The position numbers and the translations under genes are program-made. Below, piece by piece: positions 36,593 through 44,900 of a DNA stretch of 64,000 bases. The notes beneath the pieces were generated by a model. That model had not been told where the DNA came from. It saw only the letters and a list, made by a program, of their open reading frames with translations, and did no database searches. Location of the stretch: positions 1 to 64,000 of the forward strand of contig JAHFED010000003.1 of the NCBI GenBank assembly GCA_023248635.1, read 5' to 3'. Within the stretch, counting starts at the first letter, position 1. Each line of letters opens with the position of its first letter. Source of the stretch: Myxococcales bacterium. GTDB lineage: Bacteria > Myxococcota > UBA727 > VGSZ01.

Positions 36593-38842
36593 CTATTTTT
36601 GGACGGCTGTGTGGCAGCGGGAGCAGGTCTGCTCGAACTTGTGGCATGTCAGGCAGGCCCCGAGCTCGAGGCGACCCCGCGAGCTGTGGAGGCCCTTCTC
36701 GACCCACACATTGAGCGGGAAGTGGCTCTTGGGGATTTCTCGGTGGCAGCTCTCGCAGCGCTCAGCGCGATGGCAGGTCGTGCAACGCGCAGGATCGACC
36801 TGGGCGGTGCGGCCGTGCACGCGATCCCGGAAGCCAGCGGTGTGATCCCGGGGCTTCATGGTGGCGTGGCAGGTGTCGCAGCGGTTGCCGTCGTTGGGAT
36901 CGGCGCCCTTGTGGCAAGAGGCGCACATTGGCGCGTTTTCCTGCGCCGCCGTGGCGTGATGACGACGGAAAAACGCCGTGTGGTCGATGGGCTTGGCGGT
37001 CACGATGAGCTCGTTTTGCGGCATGTGCCCCTGGCGCTGTTGCAGGTGGCAGTCGACGCAGCGCTCCGGGGGCTGCAGGCCGACGGCGTTGGCCTGGCGA
37101 TGACACTCCATGCAGCCCTGCATCTTGACCTTGGAGATCGCTTCCTTGGTTTCGGCTTCGTAGGCGTCGGCGTGACAGGCGCGGCAATCGATGCTGGGTC
37201 CAGGTCCACCAGGAACGCCACCGGCACCAAAAGTCGCATGGGTCATATGCGTGAAGAACACGTCGCCGACGCGGCCGAAGGGGCGAATGAGGTGGTTGCG
37301 GAGGTAGCGCGAGCGTTCGGGCGACAGCGGCTCTTCTTCCACAGACCCAGAGTGGCACACGGTGCACGACAGGCCGCTCGGGTCGCCAGCGACGTAGGGA
37401 GGGATGCTCCCCTGGGTGTGGCAAGCGGAACAGGCCTCATGACCCTGGGTCGCGATGCCAAGAGGACGGTCGGGCTCCTGCATGTGACAGATGGTGCAAT
37501 CGATCTGGTTCTCGCCCACGTGCAGCTTGTGGTTCATCTTGAAGGGCAGGCGCTTGAGCTGCCCTTTGCGCAGCGCCGGCGGCATGACCTCTGCCTGGCG
37601 ATGACAGAGCAAGCAGTTCGCCTGCGACGGCGGCTTGGTGGCGAAGCCATTGGGATCGGAGTGCTCGTGGCAGGTCAGGCAGCCGACGGGCTTGCCGGCG
37701 ACCGTCAGCGGCGCGTGCAACCCGTGGGAGAAGCCCGTGAGCGTGGCCAGCTTGCTGGTCACCGGCATGCCCTCGGCACCCGGCATCACCGTGGGCGGCG
37801 TGCCCATGATCGGCGGCGGCGTGACGACGGCGACCGGCGGCGTGACGACGGCGACCGGAGGCGTGACGACGGCAACGGGCGGCGTGGCGACGGGAGCGGT
37901 AGCGACGACGGCAGCGCGGACGGCCCCGAGGGTCACGAGGTAGGCGAGCACGTTTTCGAATTGATCGGGGGCGACATCGTGGCGGCCCCCCACGGCGGGT
38001 TTGAGCGGCCCAGGCAACGACTTGCCGGCGAGGGCTGGGCCGACGCCCTTGTTGCCACCGGGATGGCACTTATTGCACTTGGCCTGCCAGTAGACGGCGC
38101 CCTTGGCAGCGTCGCCGGCGGTGGCGGTGGCGACGGCGACGGCGGGCGGGGTTTCGCCGACGGGGGGAGCGACGACGGCAACGGGTGGGGTTGCCACAGC
38201 GAGCGGCGGCGTCACGACGGCAACAGGCGGCGTCACGACGGCAACGGGTGGGGTCACCACAGCGACCGGCGGCGGGGTCGCCCCACCGCGCGGCTCGAGA
38301 CCGACCAGCGGCACATAGGTCTTGCCACCGAGCTTGCCGCCGTCGGCGACACCGTTGTAGCGGCGGATGCGCGCACCCAGGTTGGCGTCGCCCAGGTACA
38401 AATCGGCGATCTCTTCGGCTTTGCGACCGTTGGTGCGCACCTCGATCTCGGCAAACACGCTCAGGACCTGGCCGGGCTTCAGCTTCGCCGTCGCCGCAAG
38501 TCCGTTGGCCTCGGCCAGCAGGGCCGCGCCGCCGTCGCCGGAGAAGAAGCGATCGGCCACCTTCTGCATCGTCTCACCGTCAGCAACGGTGTGGATGGTG
38601 GTGCCCGGGATCTTGAGGAAGGCGCCGTCGGCGGGTTGTTCGCCGTCGTTGATCTTGTTCGCCGCGCGGATGACGGCGGCCTTTCGGGCGTCGCCGTACA
38701 GGCGCTCGGCCATCGCCTCGACGGTCTCGCCACCTTCGGCCTTGATGCGAATGGTCGCCAGCGACGCCGAGGCAACGACACCGAGCAGGGCGGCGACGAG
38801 GACGGGCCACAAGGTGCGGACAGGCCGGAGAAATCGGCTCAC
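36593..38842 (-). CDS. 15-heme c-type cytochrome with LysM-like and Pro-rich regions
   Basis: The 749-aa exported cytochrome has a signal sequence (MSRFLRPVRTLWPVLVAALLGVVASA) and three LysM-like repeats (about 30-190; for example GETVEAMAERLYGDARKAAV and GETMQKVADRFFSGDG). A Pro-Val repeat linker follows, then one mono-heme cytochrome c domain (CNKCHPGGNKGVGPALAG), a second Pro-Val linker, and a multiheme domain of 14 CXXCH motifs (CLTCH to CSRCH). In all 15 CXXCH motifs were counted. The many His outside the motifs would give bis-His ligation. LysM-like modules suggest anchoring to peptidoglycan, so it may carry electrons across the periplasm to the outer-membrane barrel. It lies 71 bases downstream of the 9-heme gene. 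Confidence 0.88.
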   Translation of the reverse strand: MSRFLRPVRTLWPVLVAALLGVVASASLATIRIKAEGGETVEAMAERLYGDARKAAVIRAANKINDGEQPADGAFLKIPGTTIHTVADGETMQKVADRFFSGDGGAALLAEANGLAATAKLKPGQVLSVFAEIEVRTNGRKAEEIADLYLGDANLGARIRRYNGVADGGKLGGKTYVPLVGLEPRGGATPPPVAVVTPPVAVVTPPVAVVTPPLAVATPPVAVVAPPVGETPPAVAVATATAGDAAKGAVYWQAKCNKCHPGGNKGVGPALAGKSLPGPLKPAVGGRHDVAPDQFENVLAYLVTLGAVRAAVVATAPVATPPVAVVTPPVAVVTPPVAVVTPPPIMGTPPTVMPGAEGMPVTSKLATLTGFSHGLHAPLTVAGKPVGCLTCHEHSDPNGFATKPPSQANCLLCHRQAEVMPPALRKGQLKRLPFKMNHKLHVGENQIDCTICHMQEPDRPLGIATQGHEACSACHTQGSIPPYVAGDPSGLSCTVCHSGSVEEEPLSPERSRYLRNHLIRPFGRVGDVFFTHMTHATFGAGGVPGGPGPSIDCRACHADAYEAETKEAISKVKMQGCMECHRQANAVGLQPPERCVDCHLQQRQGHMPQNELIVTAKPIDHTAFFRRHHATAAQENAPMCASCHKGADPNDGNRCDTCHATMKPRDHTAGFRDRVHGRTAQVDPARCTTCHRAERCESCHREIPKSHFPLNVWVEKGLHSSRGRLELGACLTCHKFEQTCSRCHTAVQK
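37818..37900 (-). repeat. 21-bp minisatellite coding TPPVAVV (second linker)
   Basis: Near-identical 21-bp units encode Thr-Pro-Pro-Val-Ala-Val-Val repeats in the 15-heme cytochrome. They form the linker between the mono-heme and multiheme domains. A second block lies at 38161-38280. Confidence 0.8.
38161..38280 (-). repeat. 21-bp minisatellite coding TPPVAVV (first linker)
   Basis: Five or six 21-bp units of the same type encode the linker between the LysM-like part and the mono-heme domain of the 15-heme cytochrome. Copy number and thus linker length may vary. Confidence 0.8.
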
Positions 38843-38912
38843 AGGTGCACTCCCAGCAGAGGACGAGAAATGAGGTTTCGGTGTCGACGATCTCGAGAGA
38901 CCAGCGCGTGAA

Positions 38913-39845
38913 TCACTGGATGCCGCCGGCCGGTGCGGACTCCGTCGGGTGTCCCGGGGGCAAGGGCACGCCCTGGATGCTGCCCGCGAGGTGGCACTTC
39001 AGACAGGAGGAGAAATGGAAGGCGCCCGAGCCGTTGACGCCGGGGATGGTGGGGTGCGGCTTGCTCGGATCCGATCCGTCGTGGCACTGGACGCAGGCCA
39101 CCATCGGCGGCGCGGCGATGCTGCGCAACGTCGTCGCTTGGGTGGTGTTGATGTGGCACTGCGTGCACTCCGTCGACTTGCCGTTGCGCGAGTCGGTGTT
39201 GTGCAACTTGTGGCTGAAGTCGTGAATCTTCGACGGCGGCCTTCCTGCGTTTTTCGAAGCCGAGTGGCAGGCTTCGCAGTTGTTCATCTGCGGGACCATC
39301 TCGGCGGCGACGTGGCACTCGCAGCAGTTGGGGTGGCTCGGGTGCGCGACCCGCTCGCCGCCCTTGATGAAGGCATGACACTTGGTGCAGGCGGTGCCGT
39401 CGTGGCTTTTGTGGCTGAATTCAGCGCGGCGCGGCGTCACTTGACGAGTGAGTTCTTTGAGTGGGTTGTTCGCTGAGAATGCCGTGTTCTTATGACAGTT
39501 GGTGCAGATGGTCAGCGGCGGCGTGTAGAAATTCGCGGTGTGGCAGCCGGCGCAGGCCTCGTGCTTGGGGAAGCGCACCTCGGTCTTGGGGCACTGCCCG
39601 TTGGCGGCGACCATCTCGTGACAGGTGCCGCAAGACATGGCCTTGCCGACCTTGTCTGGGTTCATGTGGTGGTCGTGCGAAAAGGGGCTCGACGTGTCCA
39701 TGACTTGCTGCGCGACCTTGCCCTGGGCTTCGGCGGGTTCGGCGCCGAAGGTCGAGAAAAGGCCGATGCCGACGAGCCCAACGGCGACGACGGCAGACAT
39801 CAGGGCAACGCGGACGGGGGAGGGAGCAAGATGCGAGCGGTTCAC
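38913..39845 (-). CDS. Nine-heme periplasmic c-type cytochrome
   Basis: The 310-aa exported protein has a signal peptide (hydrophobic VALMSAVVAVGLVGIGLFS, cleavage after AEA) and nine CXXCH motifs: CGTCH, CAGCH, CTNCH, CTKCH, CCECH, CEACH, CTQCH, CVQCH and CLKCH. Repeating FSHxxH segments (SPFSHDHHMN, AEFSHKSHDG, HDFSHKLHN) supply distal His ligands in the manner of cytochrome c3/c7-type multiheme proteins. It probably works as a periplasmic shuttle to the 15-heme cytochrome or outer-membrane complex. GTG at 39845 with GAGAGG upstream is chosen over a TTG 24 bases earlier. It lies 80 bases after the barrel gene. Confidence 0.9.
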   Translation of the reverse strand: MNRSHLAPSPVRVALMSAVVAVGLVGIGLFSTFGAEPAEAQGKVAQQVMDTSSPFSHDHHMNPDKVGKAMSCGTCHEMVAANGQCPKTEVRFPKHEACAGCHTANFYTPPLTICTNCHKNTAFSANNPLKELTRQVTPRRAEFSHKSHDGTACTKCHAFIKGGERVAHPSHPNCCECHVAAEMVPQMNNCEACHSASKNAGRPPSKIHDFSHKLHNTDSRNGKSTECTQCHINTTQATTLRSIAAPPMVACVQCHDGSDPSKPHPTIPGVNGSGAFHFSSCLKCHLAGSIQGVPLPPGHPTESAPAGGIQ

Positions 39846-39925
39846 GGTGGCCTCTCGGGGCTTTCGCAATCAATCGGACGGAAACAACAACAAGGGGGAC
39901 GAGCAGGGAGCGCTGGGCGCAGGCG

Positions 39926-41716
39926 TCAGAAGCGGACGGAGGTGCCTACGAGGGCGCCGAGGTAGTAGCTGGCGTTCAAGGTGTCGATGGGCGTGAGCGC
40001 ATCGGCGTCGAAGCGCACATTCACCTGCCACCAGTCGAGGACGTCGTAGCGGGTCGTCGTCGCCACCGCGCCGCCCCATTGGCCGTTGCCGGTGAGGCCC
40101 TTGGTTTGGATGTCCTGGCGGCGAACGAAGACCTCGCTGAGGTTCGACAGCTTTCCTTCAAGCAAGGTGCTGCGGATCCACATGCGGGGCTCGACGTAGC
40201 TGACGACGCCTTCGGCCTTGAGGTCGTAGGCGAGCCCGTTTTGCAAACCGGAGTCGACGAAGCCGCCGACGAGATCGGTGCCGACGTCGAAGGCGAAGCC
40301 CGGGTTCCAGCTCACGCCGGCGCCAGCCTCGTAGAAATTCGTGCGGAAGGCGTCGAGGTCGGCGGGATCGAAGTGTTGGCGCAAACGTCCACGCAGGGTC
40401 ACCTGGAACGAGGCCGGTAGCTGGCGTTCGACCTCGCCACTCAAGTAGATGTGCTCTTGCGGCGGCCCGAAGTTCAAGTGGCGAATCTGATCGCGGGCCC
40501 TCAGCTGCTCCTGCTCGTCGGCGGTCGCCTGGTTGAAGATGTCAGCGGGATTGAAGGCCCGGAAGGTGCCGTCGTAGGCCGTGATGTCCTCGGCGAACTG
40601 CAGGCGAGAAACGACCTCGACGCGGGTGGTGCCGTCGCCGGTGAGCGCGTCGCCGCGCAAGCTGACATTGCGGGGGATGAAATCGGTGGCCTTGGTGTCA
40701 AGAGCGACGTCGGCCAGCAGGAAGTCCGAGTCGAAGCGGTAGGAAACACCCAGGGTGCTGCGCTGCATCGGCAGGAGGTCAGCGCCCGACAAGGTCTGGG
40801 CCGGCATCAAGCTGTGGTTGAGCACGAAGCCGAAGCCGGCGAAGCGTCCGTCGATCGCCAGGCCGCCCACAGGATTCAAGATGGGATCGACGATGGCGGT
40901 GCGGGTGGTGATGAACGCCCCCGGATTGGCGAAGAACTCGGGATCCTCGGCATAGGTTTCGGCGTAGGCGCGGTTGCTGGTGCGGCTGAAGGGGTCGTTG
41001 GCCAGCCGCTGGGGCGCATCGAGCCCACCCCAGACCTTGGCGTTCAGGTGGCCGAGCCCCGCAAATTTCAGCTGGGCCCCGAGGGAAGCACCGTCGTAGG
41101 TGATCGGGCTTTCGACGATCTCGGTCATGCGTCCCAGGTAGACCTTGACCGGCTGCAGCCCGGGCTCGGCCGACGTGCCCGAGAGGCCGACAAAGGCCGA
41201 GTAGAGGCGCATGCGCGGCGCCACGCTTTGATCATCCAGATAAGGGCTGACCGGCGAATCACCGCCGACGTCGGCGCCGAAGTCACCGAAGCCGTCGAAC
41301 ACGATCGGGATGCCAACGGGGCGGTCGTAGCCGAAGATCACGGTGCCAGCGACGTCGAGGTCGTTGCGATCGAGGACCTTGTCGTCGACGTCGAGGCGCA
41401 CCGGCGGATCGGGCAGTCCCGCGGCGCCAAAACGAGTGCCGAGATCGGCGCGGAAGCGCAGTCCCCGCTTCACCGTGTCCATGGTGGTCGGCACCACGGA
41501 GGCATCGAGCGGAGGAGCAGTCGCCACCGCCGGCGACGGAGCGGGGGTCGTCGTCGGTGCCGGGGTCGCTGCCGGCGTCGGAGTTTCAGCGGGCGCCTGG
41601 GCTCGGGCTGCTGGCACCAGCACGCAGCCGAAGATCGACATCGCCACGGAGAGCGGAAGGCGCCGACGACGACGCCAAAGATCAGGCCAAGGATCAGGGT
41701 TGCGCAGTGGAGTCAC
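39926..41716 (-). CDS. Outer-membrane barrel of a likely porin-cytochrome complex
   Basis: The 596-aa protein starts with a basic n-region (WRRRRRLPLS) and hydrophobic segment ending AARAQA, followed by a Pro/Thr/Ala-rich linker of about 35 residues. The rest alternates like a large beta-barrel and ends in a terminal Phe (YYLGALVGTSVRF). No heme motif is present. Its place between a multiheme lipoprotein gene and periplasmic multiheme genes is the order seen in porin-cytochrome conduits (MtrCAB; OmbB-OmaB-OmcB), so it probably forms the channel through the outer membrane. GTG at 41716 follows AGAGGG and is preferred over an ATG-like start 90 bases upstream, which adds a leader unlike a signal peptide. 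Confidence 0.75.
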   Translation of the reverse strand: MTPLRNPDPWPDLWRRRRRLPLSVAMSIFGCVLVPAARAQAPAETPTPAATPAPTTTPAPSPAVATAPPLDASVVPTTMDTVKRGLRFRADLGTRFGAAGLPDPPVRLDVDDKVLDRNDLDVAGTVIFGYDRPVGIPIVFDGFGDFGADVGGDSPVSPYLDDQSVAPRMRLYSAFVGLSGTSAEPGLQPVKVYLGRMTEIVESPITYDGASLGAQLKFAGLGHLNAKVWGGLDAPQRLANDPFSRTSNRAYAETYAEDPEFFANPGAFITTRTAIVDPILNPVGGLAIDGRFAGFGFVLNHSLMPAQTLSGADLLPMQRSTLGVSYRFDSDFLLADVALDTKATDFIPRNVSLRGDALTGDGTTRVEVVSRLQFAEDITAYDGTFRAFNPADIFNQATADEQEQLRARDQIRHLNFGPPQEHIYLSGEVERQLPASFQVTLRGRLRQHFDPADLDAFRTNFYEAGAGVSWNPGFAFDVGTDLVGGFVDSGLQNGLAYDLKAEGVVSYVEPRMWIRSTLLEGKLSNLSEVFVRRQDIQTKGLTGNGQWGGAVATTTRYDVLDWWQVNVRFDADALTPIDTLNASYYLGALVGTSVRF

Positions 41717-41902
41717 GAAGCCCTCTTTCTCTGTCCGCACGGTCCGGGGGGGAGACTCGCCCAAGGTCGACCACGACGGCAACTTGTTCTGCAGCCCGAG
41801 CAACATCGCGGCGCGGCGCGGAGGCTTGGGCCTGAACGAAAACGGCGCCGGCCGCGAAGCCGACGCCGTCTACCGCCGCTGAGCCGGCTCATGGTGCTTC
41901 CG

Positions 41903-44900
41903 TCAGGGCAAGACCGTGCCAGGAATGCAGCGTTGGGTCGTGGCGTCGACGGCCACGTCCCCTTCGTCGCCATCTCGCACAATGCAGCCGACACCGTCGC
42001 CGCGAGAGTCCTTGGTGTTGGCGACTTCCTTCACGACCACCGAGCGCATGCGGGCGATGGTGCGTTGCTCCAGCGGGTGCGCACCGATGGCCCAAGAATC
42101 ACGCATGCGCCGGCCGCCCTTGTCGGCGATGTTGTCGAGGCCCAGGCCCCGGGCGAGGGCGACGACGCCACCGCTGGCCGGGAACACAAAGATGTTGCGG
42201 GTGGCGTTCTTCGGATCGAAGGGCGTCAGCGGATCGTTGCGCTCATGAGACAAGCGGAAGCCCCGGAAGGCGTCAGGGTTGTCGTCAGCCGCCTTCAACG
42301 CGAGGCGGAAGTCGATCACCGGCGTGATGTTGACCGCAAGAACGTTGGCTCCGTTGGCAACGATGGCAAAGGTGCGGGTCGGCACTTCGGCCATAACGAC
42401 GGCGGTGGCGTTGTTGATTTGTCCACCCCCCGGAATGTTCTGAATGGTCTCTTCGAGACGGGGATCCGCCGGCGTCGAGACGTCGAGGATCCGCAAGCCG
42501 TTGCGGCCGTCGGCGACGACGAGGCGGCTGCCCCACATCGCGACGCCGCGACTGTCGGCGGGTTGCTGCTGATCGATCAGGGCCCGCGCGATGGGCGCGA
42601 GGTTCACAGCTTGGGGCGTCAGATCCCCTCGCTGCTCGGTGAGGGGATAGACGACGGGGCCGACGTCGAAGATCTCGACGCCGCCTTCGCCGGTGGCGAC
42701 GTAGGCGAAGCGACCGTGGATGATGACGTCGAGCGCAGGGCGACGCGTCTCGAAGTTGGTGAGCTCGGCCAGCGGGGGACCAAGGTCGATGTCGGCAATC
42801 TTCGCCGCAGCCTCACGCTCACCAAGCGCGAAGACCGCAAGGCCCTGGGCGTGGGTGACGAAGGCAAAACGACCGTAGAGCCGAACCTTGGTCGCTCCAT
42901 CCAGACCGTGGGGCAAGGAGCCGACGACGACGGCACCTTGCTCGCCCGATCGGGCGCCGCCGTCGACGAAGTCGTTCTCGTCGACGTCCGGGTCGTTGCC
43001 GGCGTCGGGATCGAGCACGTTCAAGAAGCCGCCGTTTTGACCTGTGGCGTTGTTGAAATCGAGGGCGGCGCGGTAGTCGATGACCGCGATCTCTTCCTCG
43101 GTCAAGGCAATGAAGCAGGTGGTCTGCGAGGCACCGGTCTCGACGATGTCGACGCTGCGCACGGGTCCCAAGGTCTCCAAACGCACCAGCTCGACCGGAG
43201 GCATGCCGATCGCCGGGTTCTTGCCGCCGCCGATGCCGAAGTCGTTGTTGTCGCGGCCGAAGACGTCGATGACGGAGACGCCCTTGCCGTGCCCGATGAT
43301 GGCGACGTCGGTGACGTCACCGCTGCCATTTTCGAAGGAGACACCGCGCTGCAGGGCCACGTCGAAGGCCGGGTTGACGACCGCGGGGTTGGCATCGGTG
43401 TCGAGGTCGAAGGACACGCGGCGTCGCTTCTCGGCGCCGACATTGTTCTTGTCGGAGAAGTCGAAGCCCGGGAAGGTGACCCCGCCGACGGCCTCTTTCT
43501 TCATGTCCAGCAGGTCGAGGCCAGCGCCGGTGGCGGCGACCACCCAGTCGCCGACATTTTGGTAGCGGCCGGTGCCCTGGGCGGTGGCCTCGGTGATCAA
43601 ATGATCATTGGCGACGTTGCCGGCGGCGTCTTCGAGGGTGTGGCAGCGCACGCACTGCTTGGTCTCGACGGTGCGCACGGTGTGCGGGAAATAGGCATTG
43701 GAGACCAGCGACGACAGGTTCGCCTTCGTCGAAAACACGGCGCTCTCGGCCAGCTGAATGCCGCCGGCGACGACGGTGAGGTGCACCTGCATCGTCGAGC
43801 GGTGGGTCGCGATCTTGTTGCCCTCGGTGTTGCCGGCGTGGCCCAAGTAGAAGGGCGAGCGGGTGTAGCTGAAGAGCTGGAAGAACACGTCTTCGATGTC
43901 GTCGTCACCCCACCAGATCTCCTGCTTGGGCTTGGCGACGTCCATCTTGAGGTGGCAGCTCAAGCAGTTGGGCTGCCACGAGGAGTGGCAGGAATAACAC
44001 TCGAGGCCACCCTTCTCGTTGGGCTCGGCGATGTGCGAGAATTTTCGGTCGTAGCCGTTGCATGTGGTGCCATCCCACGAGCAGACGGCGGCGGCGCAGG
44101 TGTCTTCGGTCAAGAAGGGCGCGCACTGCTCGGTGCCGTGGTCGAGGGCCGGGTCGAAGGTCTCCAGCGGCTGGCGGTGGGCATAAGCCGAGGCGTTGTC
44201 CTTGGGAGCGGTCAACACGGGCACGAACCAGCCGAGGTTGGGATCGACGCGGCTGCGCTGAAAGACCTTGCCGTCGACGTTCTCGAACCAGGGCTTGCCG
44301 AAGGCGGTGTTGTAGCGGACGGCGGTCATGTCGTCGCCGCCGTTGGGGCCGGAGAACTTGAGCGCAGGAGGCGTGTCGTTGGTGCCGTGGCAGTCTTCGC
44401 ACTCGATCTGGATGGCGTCCCAGTTGCGCGTGTAGATCTGGCCGTCGCCGTGGACGTCGTTGCCGATGTGGCAGTCGACGCAGTTGAAGCCGCGCTCGAT
44501 GTGGATGTCCTGCAAGCGGACTGCGCCGTTGGCGCCGCCATAGATGATGCGGTTCTGGCGGCCGTCGAAGGCGTCGGAGCGGCGCACGCGATCGGGGATG
44601 TCGAGGGCGCCGTTGCCGTTGACGTCTTCGTTGATGACGACGTCGTCGCCGTCGAGGACGCCGTTTTTGTTGAGGTCTTCGTTGGGCTGCAGGATGCCGT
44701 CGCCGTTGAGGTCGCTCTCGACCAGCGCAGTCTCGAGCTCGCCGTTGTTGTTCAGATCTTCACTGAGACCTTCGCCGTCGTTGAGAATGCGGCCGTTTTT
44801 GTAATGGGCGAGGTTGTCGAAGATGCGGACGTTGTTTCCGCTCGGCGCTTGGTACTCGAAGGTGCCGATGGTGTTGATGGTCTCGAGGTTGGTGAAGTCG

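Noticed and set aside
37818-38280. Regular 21-bp repeats considered as a CRISPR array
   Set aside because: The units are adjacent without unique spacers and keep the reading frame of the cytochrome (TPPVAVV).
36548-38911. A 787-codon plus-strand frame opposite the 15-heme cytochrome
   Set aside because: Antisense to a gene with 15 CXXCH motifs; its His/Gly/Asp-rich repeats are mirror images of the Pro-Val linkers.
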